Both the position numbers and the translations under genes were made by a program. Positions 1 to 9,046 of a stretch of 64,000 nt of DNA are shown here, one piece after another. Numbering within the stretch: the stretch's first letter is position 1; each line of letters begins with the position of its first letter. The DNA is from Geobacter sp. AOG2 (lineage in GTDB: Bacteria > Desulfobacterota > Desulfuromonadia > Geobacterales > Pseudopelobacteraceae), in assembly GCF_019972295.1 (NCBI RefSeq), contig NZ_BLJA01000001.1:2945574-3009573 (forward strand), written 5' to 3'. Under the pieces are notes generated by a model. That model worked only from the letters and a program-made list of their open reading frames with translations, was not told where the DNA came from and made no database searches.

Positions 1-1
1 G

Positions 2-106
2 GCGGTCTTCTATACCGCGGGGATCATGGGGTTGGGCGCCGTGGCGCTCTTTATGGTCAATGCCAAAACCTGGTCCGGCAGGACAATGAACTCTATTGCC
101 GGATGA
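2..106 (+). CDS. C-terminal end of a membrane protein (partial)
   Basis: The window opens inside a reading frame that ends in TGA after 34 codons. The visible tail has one hydrophobic stretch (AVFYTAGIMGLGAVALFMV) and then a short polar end, which fits the last membrane segment of a transporter or other integral membrane protein. The start and most of the protein lie outside the window, so the family cannot be named. The following 150 bases hold no gene I can support. Confidence 0.5.
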   Translation, partial: AVFYTAGIMGLGAVALFMVNAKTWSGRTMNSIAG

Positions 107-257
107 CAAACCAGATGTTCACGGTAAACGGTGGATTCTCTTCATATTTCGGGGCAGGTTGTCCCTTCTTCTATTTTACTGGTGGGCGGGTAACGATTCG
201 GAGACTATGCAGACGTGCTTGACGCCGGGTTCTGATTGGTGGCATAATTAGTCCATT

Positions 258-473
258 ATGGCACTAGCGAAAGAACAGTGCAGCCATTGCGGAAATACGG
301 TCAAAGCCGAGAGCAACGGCATTTATTCCGTCCGTGTTGACAGCAAGGGCTATTTGGTGGAAATAATGGATGGGGAGATTCTTCCCGATACGTTACACTA
401 TTGCTCCCCGGCCTGCATGTTCAAACGTGAACGTGGAGTGGTCCCCAAAACCAAGATAGCATTTCATTTTTAG
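258..473 (+). CDS. Small CxxC/CxxxC protein, possible zinc-binding
   Basis: This 71-residue protein carries a CSHC pair near the N-terminus (CxxC, residues 8-11) and a second pair, CSPAC (CxxxC), about 40 residues later. That spacing suggests a small zinc-ribbon or treble-clef fold. There is no signal peptide or membrane segment, so it should be cytoplasmic. It stands alone between the upstream membrane protein and the deacetylase gene, with an ATG start. The function is unknown; a role as a metal-binding regulator or adaptor is only inference. Confidence 0.6.
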   Translation: MALAKEQCSHCGNTVKAESNGIYSVRVDSKGYLVEIMDGEILPDTLHYCSPACMFKRERGVVPKTKIAFHF

Positions 474-648
474 ACGCCCGGACCCCCCCTTCCCGCAAGT
501 CCCCGTAACAATCTCCACCCTCGTGTCCTGTGCCGCGCCACGTTGCCATGCAAATCAGGCCGGATTCATTCGGTTTTCCCCATAGACGAACGCTAAAAAA
601 TAAGGCATTATACCAACGCCTTGCGCGCCATGTTACAGAGGAGTCGTT

Positions 649-1809
649 GTGCCGGCCAGACGCACTGCCCTGATATACTCGCCGCTGTTCGGGAATTTCA
701 GCTACGGGGATGACCATCCGTTCAAGTTGCAGCGCTATCGTCTCGTGCGGGACCTGATGGAGGCCTATGGACTGCTGAAGCTGCCAGGGATGGAAATTCG
801 CGGCTGCGGGCCGATCGACGACGACCTGGTGCTGAGCTTCCATGCCCCGGAATATGTGGCGCGCCTCAAAGAGTTCAGTGCCTCGGACGAGCCGCGGGCC
901 GATTTTCGTTTTGGCCTGGGCGATGCCGACTGCCCCGTATTCAAAGGACTGTACGATTGCGCGGCACTGGGGGCCGGCGCGACCTTCGAGGCGGCCCGTC
1001 TGGTGGAAGAGGAGGGGTTCGATATCGCTTTCAACCTGGCCGGCGGCTGGCATCATGCCCACCGGGCCAGGGCCTCGGGGTTTTCCTACATAAACGATGC
1101 CGTTCTTGCCATCAATTGGCTGGTGGCGCGAGGACGCCGGGTGGTCTACCTTGATATCGATGCCCACCACGGCGACGGAGTGCAGGAGGGCTTCTACGAC
1201 AGCGACCGGGTTCTGACGATCTCGCTGCACGAAAGCGGCATCTATTTCTTCCCCGGAACCGGCTTTGAGAACGAGACCGGCCACGGTCGGGGCCGGGGCT
1301 ATTCGGTGAATGTGCCGCTACTCGCCCACACCGACGACGCCCTCTACATGAAGGCGTTCGACGAGGTGGCCTATCCGCTGATAGCGGCCTATGACCCGGA
1401 TGTCATCGTCACGCAGATCGGCGCCGATGCGTTTCGTACCGACCCGCTGACCAGGCTTGAGATCACGACCCACAGTTACGGCTATATCATGCGCAAGGTC
1501 AAGGCGCTCAAGATCCCTTGGGTTGCCCTGGGCGGGGGCGGCTACGACCTCATGAACACGGCCCGGGCCTGGACCATCGCCTGGGCGGTTATGAACGGCG
1601 TTGAACTCAACCCCCGACTGCCGGCAGCCTTTGTCAAAAAGATCGAGTCGTTGGGTTATCCGCACCGGGCCTTGTTGGACGCCATGCACTGGTCCGAAGA
1701 GTATGAGCGCAACCTCGCCCTCGATGCGGTGGAAAAGAGTATTGCGCGGATCAGGTCGGCCATTTTTCCTGGTATAATTGGAACCTATGGCAAAACTTCC
1801 GGGAAATAG
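649..1809 (+). CDS. Histone deacetylase family protein (AcuC-like amidohydrolase)
   Basis: This 386-residue cytoplasmic enzyme belongs to the arginase/deacetylase fold. It shows the His-His pair (GGWHHAHRA), the zinc-site motif DIDAHHGDG at about residues 169-177 (D171 and H173 expected as ligands), GADAFRTDPL for the third acidic ligand, and the GGGGYD loop. Bacterial members remove acetyl or other acyl groups from lysine, polyamines or small amides; AcuC acts on acetyl-CoA synthetase. The start is GTG, preceded by AGAGGAG. The next gene begins about 20 bases before this one ends, which suggests translational coupling. The exact substrate cannot be read from the sequence. Confidence 0.9.
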   Translation: MPARRTALIYSPLFGNFSYGDDHPFKLQRYRLVRDLMEAYGLLKLPGMEIRGCGPIDDDLVLSFHAPEYVARLKEFSASDEPRADFRFGLGDADCPVFKGLYDCAALGAGATFEAARLVEEEGFDIAFNLAGGWHHAHRARASGFSYINDAVLAINWLVARGRRVVYLDIDAHHGDGVQEGFYDSDRVLTISLHESGIYFFPGTGFENETGHGRGRGYSVNVPLLAHTDDALYMKAFDEVAYPLIAAYDPDVIVTQIGADAFRTDPLTRLEITTHSYGYIMRKVKALKIPWVALGGGGYDLMNTARAWTIAWAVMNGVELNPRLPAAFVKKIESLGYPHRALLDAMHWSEEYERNLALDAVEKSIARIRSAIFPGIIGTYGKTSGK

Positions 1810-2629
1810 TCAACTGCTGGATGCAGCCGGCCGGCCGCTACGGTCGCTGTTAGCCATCAACCGGCTGGGTGACCCGGAAAAAAATATGCTATACGCTTCG
1901 TTGCTGCCGCTGCGTTTGCGCGAACTGTTGGGGGTGGCCGCCGATGGTCTCCACAACGCGGCCGGGGAGCGTTTGACCACCGTCATTGCGCCCTCCGGGC
2001 TTGCGCTTCTCCGCATCGAGGTGCGCGCCCGGCCCGATGATGCCGATACGGTATTCTTTCTCGAGCTGGCCGATACCCAGTACCATCAGATGGAGCTTTC
2101 CTTCTGCATCATCTGCGATCCGGCCGCGCCCCGTCATGATGTGGACGTGGACGAAAGCGGCCGTAGGAACTGGTTTGCCTCACGCGGACGCAACCTTCCC
2201 GAAGAGTTGCGCGCCATGCAGGACGGCCTGTTCCCCAACCAGACCCGCCGTGGATTGCGCCTGTTCGCAGAGTTCTTTCCGCTCCTGGAGCGATTTACCG
2301 ATGCCTTGGGGATGGAGATGATCGTGGCCGAGCCGCTCAGCTACGACAACGCCATTCGTTATGAGCGATACGGCTTCGACTATCTGCGTGGCAAGCGCCT
2401 GATGATGGAGATTGACCGGGAGTTCCAGCCGGGCGGCCGCTATCATGGCCGGCTGGACGGTTCCACCCCCTTTCGCGTGCCGGGTATGGAGCGCACCGTA
2501 CGCGGGCGAAGCTGGGCCATCCACGACGGCGTTCTGGATGAACCGTGGGATGAAGTGCAGATCTACAAGATGATCGGCGTGCATGCCGGTATAGACACCT
2601 TCCCCGGGAGGGAGCAGGAGATCAGATGA
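1787..2629 (+). CDS. Conserved hypothetical protein
   Basis: A 280-residue soluble protein overlapping the end of the deacetylase gene. I chose the ATG rather than an in-frame TTG three codons earlier. No family motif is certain. A stretch near residues 185-215 (SYDNAIRYERYGFDYLRGKRL is part of it) resembles the last helix and strand of a GNAT acetyltransferase, where a position such as N-x-x-A-x-x-x-Y-E-x-x-G-F is common. That would pair well with a deacetylase, but the rest does not clearly match, so the link is weak. It overlaps the next gene by four bases (ATGA), so they are probably co-translated. Confidence 0.65.
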   Translation: MAKLPGNSQLLDAAGRPLRSLLAINRLGDPEKNMLYASLLPLRLRELLGVAADGLHNAAGERLTTVIAPSGLALLRIEVRARPDDADTVFFLELADTQYHQMELSFCIICDPAAPRHDVDVDESGRRNWFASRGRNLPEELRAMQDGLFPNQTRRGLRLFAEFFPLLERFTDALGMEMIVAEPLSYDNAIRYERYGFDYLRGKRLMMEIDREFQPGGRYHGRLDGSTPFRVPGMERTVRGRSWAIHDGVLDEPWDEVQIYKMIGVHAGIDTFPGREQEIR

Positions 2630-3534
2630 ACACCGCGGACGCTTCGACACCCACGCCACTCAACGGCATCAGCTACTTTACGCCGCCCACCGGTTATATC
2701 CTCAGCGGCCGCGACGGCCGGGTCGTCATCCCCTGGGACGGCAAGCCTCCCATCCCGCTCCTGGATGAGGACCTTGCCTCCGTTCAGGATGGGGCACCCG
2801 GCTATGACATGGTGGGGCGCGGCATCTACCAGGCGTTGCGCCTCGATCCTGAATGCGCCCATGCCGCCGAGTATGCCGCCGTGTTGAAGGACGCCTATCC
2901 CCATATAGTTTCCGAGTTGGGCGGGCAGATCATCATGCTGGATGCCAAAGATGTCGATACCCCCTATCTGGATCGCAAGATCAACTTTCTCAAGATCCTC
3001 GCCCTGCTCGATCCCGCCAACGTCGGCCTGCAGGCGGAGATTGGCCGGACCTTCGCCGACAAGGGGTCGCGCCTCGCGGCGCTGCATCAGGCCGTAGAGA
3101 GCTGGTACGGGGCGGAAAAACATTTGAAGAAGGCCGTGGATATGGATTCGACCGACGGCCATGTTGCCTATGAATACGGCGAGGCGCTGTACGTTGTGGG
3201 GCGCTATGATCGGGCGGCCGAGGTCTGGACCGAGGCGTTGTCCGACTTGGCGGCGGGTGAAAGGGCGAGGCTTGAAGCCCGAATCGCCGCGATCCTTGCC
3301 GGCAAGCTTCCGCTGGTCCCGCCCCTGGACTACCTGATCGCCCTGTCGGTGGCACTGGAGGAGCGCCATGCCGGGCGCAACGACGAAGCCGCCGCCATCA
3401 TTGAGGATGTTTTGGCCGATCCCTTCTTTGTGGAGCAGTTCCCCATGGGCGAGGTCTATTACCTGCTGGGGACCTGTTATCAGGAGATGGGCATGGTAAA
3501 AGAGGCAGGAGAGGCCTTCAGGAGGAGCCGGTAA
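2626..3534 (+). CDS. Tetratricopeptide-repeat protein
   Basis: A 302-residue soluble protein. The middle and C-terminal half hold degenerate TPR units with the usual small/large residue rhythm, for example around EYGEALYVVGRYDRAAEVW and VYYLLGTCYQEMGMVKEAGE. TPRs mediate protein-protein contact. The N-terminal 80 residues are not repeat-like and contain no recognisable catalytic motif. The start overlaps the preceding stop (ATGA), and the stop overlaps the start of the following 38-residue frame (TAATG), so it belongs to a tightly coupled operon with the deacetylase. Role unknown. Confidence 0.75.
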   Translation: MNTADASTPTPLNGISYFTPPTGYILSGRDGRVVIPWDGKPPIPLLDEDLASVQDGAPGYDMVGRGIYQALRLDPECAHAAEYAAVLKDAYPHIVSELGGQIIMLDAKDVDTPYLDRKINFLKILALLDPANVGLQAEIGRTFADKGSRLAALHQAVESWYGAEKHLKKAVDMDSTDGHVAYEYGEALYVVGRYDRAAEVWTEALSDLAAGERARLEARIAAILAGKLPLVPPLDYLIALSVALEERHAGRNDEAAAIIEDVLADPFFVEQFPMGEVYYLLGTCYQEMGMVKEAGEAFRRSR

Positions 3535-3650
3535 TGTTCGGATTCAGCACCGCCGATTGGATTTTCATAGGTTTTATCCTGGTCGTCATCTTTGTCTGCG
3601 TCGCCTTGAGTGACATGCGGCGCAGCAATAGGCCGGACAAGGCAAAGTAA
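3534..3650 (+). CDS. 38-residue single-membrane-span microprotein
   Basis: A short frame beginning at the ATG that overlaps the TAA of the TPR gene (TAATG). It encodes an amphipathic start, one strongly hydrophobic helix (WIFIGFILVVIFVCVALSD) and a basic tail (RRSNRPDKAK), which fits a positive-inside single-span inner-membrane peptide. A Shine-Dalgarno-like GGAGGAG lies about 8 bases upstream. Coupled position, a good ribosome site and a clean hydrophobic profile support it. No homologue is recognised. Confidence 0.55.
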   Translation: MFGFSTADWIFIGFILVVIFVCVALSDMRRSNRPDKAK

Positions 3651-3673
3651 CGGCATTCCCCCTTGAGGTGCTC

Positions 3674-4120
3674 ATGGAAGAACTCGATAACGATAACGAG
3701 GAGCGGCGGCCTTTGGGTATCGTCCTTTTGGGGGGGCTGTATCTGTTCTTCTTCATGCTGACCATGTCCACCTTCGGGCATCCCTTCCCCTTGTTGGGGA
3801 GGATTTACCAAGGGCGGGTGGCGGAGATGCTGGTATTCGTAGATAGTCTGATCTGTCTCTATCTGTTCCTCGGTTTGATGAAACGGCAGACCCTCACCTG
3901 GTACCTGCTGATGGGTTACAACGCTTTTGAAGTGGTGAATACGCTGACCAATCTGGTGTATATTTCCGCGGGAGAACTGGAAAATGTGGTCGGCCAACCG
4001 GTCGATACCCGTGAGTTGACGATGAATAACTTGTCGGTCATGGTGGCCATTATATTGCTGACCGCCTTTGTTTATCGGCACCGGCACTATTTTACCAACC
4101 GGTCCAAGTACCTGTTCTGA
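3674..4120 (+). CDS. Four-span membrane protein, hypothetical
   Basis: About 148 residues, beginning with an acidic cytoplasmic stretch (EELDNDNEERR) and followed by four predicted membrane helices. I prefer the ATG, with GAGG six bases upstream, over an in-frame GTG two codons earlier. The protein ends with a basic aromatic tail. There are no catalytic motifs. It closes the group that starts with the deacetylase; the next gene has its own 47-base leader. Confidence 0.65.
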   Translation: MEELDNDNEERRPLGIVLLGGLYLFFFMLTMSTFGHPFPLLGRIYQGRVAEMLVFVDSLICLYLFLGLMKRQTLTWYLLMGYNAFEVVNTLTNLVYISAGELENVVGQPVDTRELTMNNLSVMVAIILLTAFVYRHRHYFTNRSKYLF

Positions 4121-4167
4121 ATTATTAGGCATGTATACTGCATTTAAATTTTATTAGAGAGTCCTCA

Positions 4168-4923
4168 ATGTCCGTTCACGGCATCGCCGTTCGAATTGAA
4201 AAACTGAACAAGTCCTTTGGCAGCAACCACGTCCTCAAGGATATCGATCTCGATATCGCGCCCGGAGAGACTTTCTCGATTATCGGTCCCTCCGGCACCG
4301 GGAAGAGTATCCTGCTGAGGCATATCATTCGTTTGGAAACGCCCGATAGCGGCCAGATCTACTTTAACGGCCAGCCGGTGTTCGACAATGGCCGGCCGCT
4401 GCCTCAAGAGTTTCGCAGCAGCATGGTGTTCCAATCGTCGGCCTTGTTCAACTCGCTGACCGTTGCCGATAACGTGGGGCTCTGGCTGCGGGAACATCGT
4501 ATCTGCCCTGAGGCCCGCATTCGTGAGCTTATTGCGGAAAAACTCGCCATTGTGGGGCTGGAAGGCAAGGAGGAACTGAATACCTCGGAGTTGTCGGGCG
4601 GCATGCGGAAGAGGGTCGCCATCGCCCGCTCCCTGGCGATGGAGCCGGACTTGGTCCTCTACGACGAACCGACCGCCGAATTGGACCCGGTGACCACCGA
4701 TGAGTTGGCGGAGACGATCCTCTCCCTGAAAAAGAAGGCCGGAACGACGACAATCATCGTCACCCACGATCTGAATTTTGCCCTGTACCTGTCCGACCGC
4801 ATCGCCATGATGCACCAGGGCGAGATCATCGAAATAGGCATGCCGGACCAGATACGTAACAGCAGTAACCCGATCGTGCAGCGTTTCATCCGTACTACCA
4901 CCAAGGGTATCCAGGGGAGCTGA
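4168..4923 (+). CDS. ABC transporter ATP-binding protein, MlaF/Ttg2A type
   Basis: A 251-residue ATPase with Walker A (GPSGTGKS), Q-loop (VFQSSALFNSLTV), signature LSGGMRKRVAIAR, Walker B (LVLYDEPTAELDP) and a switch histidine (VTHD). The LSGGMRKR form and the FQSSALF Q-loop are typical of MlaF/Ttg2A proteins, which power retrograde phospholipid transport or resistance exporters at the outer membrane. Unusually, no MlaE permease or MlaD substrate-binding gene is next to it; a decaheme cytochrome gene follows after 30 bases. It may work with a permease encoded elsewhere. Confidence 0.85.
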   Translation: MSVHGIAVRIEKLNKSFGSNHVLKDIDLDIAPGETFSIIGPSGTGKSILLRHIIRLETPDSGQIYFNGQPVFDNGRPLPQEFRSSMVFQSSALFNSLTVADNVGLWLREHRICPEARIRELIAEKLAIVGLEGKEELNTSELSGGMRKRVAIARSLAMEPDLVLYDEPTAELDPVTTDELAETILSLKKKAGTTTIIVTHDLNFALYLSDRIAMMHQGEIIEIGMPDQIRNSSNPIVQRFIRTTTKGIQGS

Positions 4924-4953
4924 TCGCTGCCCGGGGGGCTGAAGGAGATTGTA

Positions 4954-5970
4954 ATGAATAAGGGCACTGGCAGGGCCATGGTGCTTGCGGCCATTTTCCC
5001 GGCGGCGCTGATCTTTGTGGCATTCCTGGGTGCGGGATGCGCCGGGATGAAGCAGTCCCATCCGCTTTTGCCGGTCGCCGAGTATGAAAAGATGATTGTC
5101 GGCCGCCTGGATGCCGACTACGTGGGGACGGATAACTGCGTCGCCAAGTGCCACAAGCACGACAAGATCACCAGCGACTTCAAGCGGAGCGTTCACGGCG
5201 AGCAGATCAAGCCTGAAACCGGATTGCCGCTGGTCAACTGCGAGTCATGCCACGGGCCGGGAAGTCTGGCCATCGCCAAGATTGAGGAAAATAAAAAGCT
5301 CCATGGCGAAGAGGGCGGCAAATGCGATGTTTCCAAATTGCTCGACCTGAAGAAACTCCCACCACAGGCCCAGTCTCTGATCTGCCTGAAATGCCACTCC
5401 GCGGCCTCGACCCCGGCCCTGGCCCACTGGCACTCCAGTACTCACGCCCTGAACGACTTGAGTTGCTTCTCCTGCCATAAGTTGCACGAAGGGCCACAGC
5501 AGAAGGTCAGCCACGATCAAATGGCCGAACTCTGTTACGGCTGCCATCCCGACGTCAAGGCCCAATTCAGCCTGTTTTCCCATCACCCGGTGCGGGAAAA
5601 GAAGATGGGCTGTTTCGACTGCCATGACCCCCACGGCTCAAGCCAGCCCAAGCTGTTGAAGGGGAGCACGCAACGCGACCTTTGCACCCGCTGCCATATG
5701 GATAAAAGCGGGCCGTTCGTCTACGAGCACGGCGACGTTACCGAAACCTGTACCAACTGCCACATGCCGCACGGTTCGGTCAATCGCCGTCTGCTCTCGG
5801 CGGCGATGCCGTTTCTCTGCATTCAGTGCCACAACCCGGGTCACCGCAGCGTAGTAAACGGCGACACATCCATGAAGGCGCTCTTTTCCAACCGGTGCAC
5901 CGACTGCCACTCCGCTATCCACGGCTCCGATACCCCCGACAACCGCGGGTACGGGACATTAAGGAAGTAA
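4954..5970 (+). CDS. MtrA/DmsE-like decaheme c-type cytochrome
   Basis: A 338-residue exported cytochrome. There are nine CXXCH heme sites (from CESCH at residue 96 to CTDCH near the C-terminus) and a first, atypical CX3CH site (CVAKCH, residues 62-67), giving ten hemes as in MtrA, PioA and DmsE. These proteins sit inside or below an outer-membrane barrel and pass electrons across the outer membrane. The N-terminus is a hydrophobic signal sequence ending LGAGC, which could be a lipoprotein site, although glycine at -3 is not ideal. An MtrB-like barrel gene starts 4 bases after the stop. No MtrC-type surface cytochrome is adjacent. Confidence 0.85.
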   Translation: MNKGTGRAMVLAAIFPAALIFVAFLGAGCAGMKQSHPLLPVAEYEKMIVGRLDADYVGTDNCVAKCHKHDKITSDFKRSVHGEQIKPETGLPLVNCESCHGPGSLAIAKIEENKKLHGEEGGKCDVSKLLDLKKLPPQAQSLICLKCHSAASTPALAHWHSSTHALNDLSCFSCHKLHEGPQQKVSHDQMAELCYGCHPDVKAQFSLFSHHPVREKKMGCFDCHDPHGSSQPKLLKGSTQRDLCTRCHMDKSGPFVYEHGDVTETCTNCHMPHGSVNRRLLSAAMPFLCIQCHNPGHRSVVNGDTSMKALFSNRCTDCHSAIHGSDTPDNRGYGTLRK

Positions 5971-5973
5971 GCC

Positions 5974-8028
5974 ATGCCAAGACGCTCTCGACAAACAAAG
6001 CTGTTTGCACCGCTGGTCGTCTGCTCGGGCTTGATGCTTCTGACGATGCCGGCCCTCGCCGCCGACTGCAATTTCTTCGATATGGGGGCGGAAAGTCATG
6101 AATCCCCAGTGGAGCAGGAGACCGAAGCCTACCGTTTTGCCCATGCCCAGGCCGGATACCGGTTTATTACGCCCGACGGCGCAACCGCTGCCGCTGACCC
6201 CTATTCGCGCCTGAAATCCGGCGTAGCGGGGGGGCTCTCCGCCGGCACGCTCGGTTCCTGCCTCAAGTTGTCGGGCGAAGCCCTCATGCTCCATGATGAC
6301 GATTATCACGCCAACCTGTTTTTCGATTATGGCGGCTATTACCGTCTGCATCTGGAAAGCGAGGCCTTCTGGCATAACCTGCTTACGGAACAGCTTCCGC
6401 AGGCATCCGCCGGCCAATATGCAACGACGCAATCAACCCCTCCCCAGGACGGCTACGGCATTCGCACCGGCATTTCCCAAGTGGAGAACCGCATCAAGCT
6501 GGGCAACAACCCCATCCACATCAACCTGGGGTACTGGGAACTGAGCCGCCGGGGAACCGACCAACTCAGGTTCGGCGACTACTACTTTGGCGATACTCAG
6601 AACAGGATCGTTTCCGTCAACCGTCGGGTTGACCAGATCACGCGGGAAGGAAGCATCGGGGCCGACGCTCATCTGGGATTCTTCGACATCGCCTACGGAT
6701 TCCGTATCCGCGACTTTTCAAACCAAGCTCCGGATACCCGCTATTCTTTCGCCGTAACCGGCAACGGGGCGATCATTCCGGGCAACCAGGCGACCAACGC
6801 CGTCTCCGACAGTCGGGTTACGTCCCATACGGTCAGGCTTTACACCGACATGAGCGGTGGCTTGGTGGGGACCGCCGCCTATGTCCTTACCAAGAGGGAA
6901 AACGACGCCGACGGCGGAGATGCCCGCCCTTCCTCCAAACCGGAGCAGACACTGCATTCGGTGGCGGGAGATCTGACCTATACGCCGTTCAAGGAGCTCT
7001 CGTTTGCCCTTAAATACCGACGGCTACAAAACGACCGGGAATCGCCCTCGACGATTTCCAACCCCTACTCAACCACATCGGGAGCGCTGGTGGTGCGCCC
7101 CGGCATTGAGACGGCCAAGGATACCATCGCACTTTCCGGCACCTTCCGTCCCAGCAAGCTGGTGACCTATCGCCTGGAATACCGCGCCATCATGGAGTCC
7201 CGCGACAACGTTCCCAACAGTGACCTTTTACCCGCCGACCCGGCGGCGCTCCATAGCGAATACCGCAGGACCCATACCGGCCTGGCGAAGGTCTCCTGGA
7301 GGCCGATCCCCGGTTTCAGGGTGAATGCCGGTTATACTTATCGCACAACGGATAACCCGGAATGGAAAACCTCGGCGTCGGAAAGCCACAAAGGCGAACT
7401 GTTCGTGACCTACGCCAAAAACGGGGGGTGGGGGGGCACCGCCAGCTTCATCACCTCTTATGAGCAGAGTCGGAGCACGGCCTCCACCGTCGACCCGGCG
7501 CCTGTTGCCGCCTATACACTGCCCCGGGAGAATCGCTCATATTCGGCAAACGGGAGCCTGTGGTTCAGCCCTGTCGAGCGGTTAACGATCACTACCAACT
7601 ATTCATATCTGGAGGCGGTGACGGACCAGTCGATATTGTTTTCCAATATCATTGTCGATCCGGACCCTCTCGTTGGGACCACCTATCGGTCCACGGCCCA
7701 TGTCTACGGCATCGATGCCGTGTATGCCGTTGCAGAGCCTCTGGACATCTCCCTCGGCGTCCAGCAGGTACGTTCGACGTCCCGATTCGACGTGCCTGTG
7801 AGGGTGTTTACCCTTGCTGGAACAACGGGAAGCTTCGATACCACCGGCATCACCACCCTGACCCGGCTGGATACGGTTGAAACCGGTGTGACGGCGCGAG
7901 CCGACTGGCGCATCAACAAACATGTCGGTTGCTCGGTGGACTACAGTTTCCGCAATTACAACTCCGGTGATGCACTCTACGACGGCTCGGTTCACAAGAC
8001 CATGGTGTCGTTAACTTCGCGGTGGTAG
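5974..8028 (+). CDS. MtrB/PioB-like outer-membrane beta-barrel
   Basis: A 684-residue protein with a Sec signal peptide (cleavage expected after MPALA). It is built of alternating amphipathic strands with many Tyr/Arg/Thr residues, short turns and longer extracellular loops, and it ends in an aromatic residue (SLTSRW), as outer-membrane barrels do. Length, composition and position directly after a decaheme MtrA-like gene support the MtrB/PioB role: the porin sheath around the cytochrome. AAGGAAG precedes the ATG. I cannot see the N-terminal CXXC motif known from Shewanella MtrB; only isolated cysteines are present. Confidence 0.8.
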   Translation: MPRRSRQTKLFAPLVVCSGLMLLTMPALAADCNFFDMGAESHESPVEQETEAYRFAHAQAGYRFITPDGATAAADPYSRLKSGVAGGLSAGTLGSCLKLSGEALMLHDDDYHANLFFDYGGYYRLHLESEAFWHNLLTEQLPQASAGQYATTQSTPPQDGYGIRTGISQVENRIKLGNNPIHINLGYWELSRRGTDQLRFGDYYFGDTQNRIVSVNRRVDQITREGSIGADAHLGFFDIAYGFRIRDFSNQAPDTRYSFAVTGNGAIIPGNQATNAVSDSRVTSHTVRLYTDMSGGLVGTAAYVLTKRENDADGGDARPSSKPEQTLHSVAGDLTYTPFKELSFALKYRRLQNDRESPSTISNPYSTTSGALVVRPGIETAKDTIALSGTFRPSKLVTYRLEYRAIMESRDNVPNSDLLPADPAALHSEYRRTHTGLAKVSWRPIPGFRVNAGYTYRTTDNPEWKTSASESHKGELFVTYAKNGGWGGTASFITSYEQSRSTASTVDPAPVAAYTLPRENRSYSANGSLWFSPVERLTITTNYSYLEAVTDQSILFSNIIVDPDPLVGTTYRSTAHVYGIDAVYAVAEPLDISLGVQQVRSTSRFDVPVRVFTLAGTTGSFDTTGITTLTRLDTVETGVTARADWRINKHVGCSVDYSFRNYNSGDALYDGSVHKTMVSLTSRW

Positions 8029-8036
8029 TGGATGGT

Positions 8037-8981
8037 ATGCGTCAACGAATCCTCTTCATAGTGCTGATGATCTTTTCCCTGGCGTGCCGGCCGCTGGATT
8101 GTCGCGCCGCCGACAAGGTCATAGCCGCCGTCATGAGCAGCGACCAGCCGCGTTACCGCGAGGCGCACCAGGCCTTTATCAAGTCCCTGGCCGCTTTGGG
8201 CTACACCTCGGCCAATGTGGAGATCATTCTGCAGGTACCGAATCCCGATTCGCTCTCCTGGTCCAATACGATCAGGAAATTCAATGCCTACCGCCCCGAC
8301 CTGATCGTCGCCTACGGGGCGCCTGTGGCGTTCGTGGCCATGAGGGAATCTGACGGGATTCCGGTGGTCTCCGTTGACGTGTTCGTATCCGACGGACCGC
8401 ACCGGGGCATGTGCGGCGTCAGCTCGCGGGTGCCGCTGGTCACACTGATCAAGACCCTCAAGGACAGCCGGGAGCACATCAAACCGTACCGTCGCATCGG
8501 TGTCGCCTACAACTCCCGTGAAATCGGGTCGCTAAAACAGCTCGAGGAAATCAGAAAGGTCGCACCCCAGTACGACATGATCGTGACGGAGGCGAATGTA
8601 AGCTCGTCCTCTGCGCTGGAATCGGCTCTTCCCGCCCTGCTCGACCATTCCGATGTCATCGTGGCTACGGAAAGCGGTATTGTGTCCCGGCAATTCGGCA
8701 AGATCGTCGCCCGTGCCAAGGCCCGCAACATCCCGGTGCTCTCCACCATGCCAGGCGCCGCCGAAAAGGGCGCACTCATCTCGCTTGAAATCAATCCCGA
8801 AGAGCAGGGGCATCTGGCTGCCGACCTGGCCACCCGCATTCTTGAAGGAGCCCGGCAGAGCCATCTTTCGTTGCTCTCACCCCGTCGTATCGAGTTGGTC
8901 ATCAATTTGCGCGCCGCCCAGGAGTTAGGGATCAACCTTCCCTTCACGGTCCTGAGCAATGCCACGCGCGTCATCAAGTAG
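8037..8981 (+). CDS. ABC transporter substrate-binding protein (ABC_sub_bind family)
   Basis: About 314 residues with an N-terminal signal peptide (MRQRILFIVLMIFSLACR; cleavage near DCRA) and a two-lobed periplasmic-binding fold related to the TrpX/YtrX-like ABC_sub_bind family (periplasmic binding of amino acids or unknown ligands). Typical elements are VIAAVMSSDQPRYREAHQAF at the mature N-terminus and NPEEQGHLAADLATRIL near the C-terminus. I chose an ATG five codons after an in-frame GTG that overlaps the barrel gene. No permease or ATPase follows, so it may act as a sensor or partner of the electron conduit. Confidence 0.75.
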   Translation: MRQRILFIVLMIFSLACRPLDCRAADKVIAAVMSSDQPRYREAHQAFIKSLAALGYTSANVEIILQVPNPDSLSWSNTIRKFNAYRPDLIVAYGAPVAFVAMRESDGIPVVSVDVFVSDGPHRGMCGVSSRVPLVTLIKTLKDSREHIKPYRRIGVAYNSREIGSLKQLEEIRKVAPQYDMIVTEANVSSSSALESALPALLDHSDVIVATESGIVSRQFGKIVARAKARNIPVLSTMPGAAEKGALISLEINPEEQGHLAADLATRILEGARQSHLSLLSPRRIELVINLRAAQELGINLPFTVLSNATRVIK

Positions 8982-9046
8982 CGTTCCGCCGGTCCTCTGT
9001 TTTTTTTGTTTCATGGCCGCCGCGTAATCGACTATACTATCACCCC

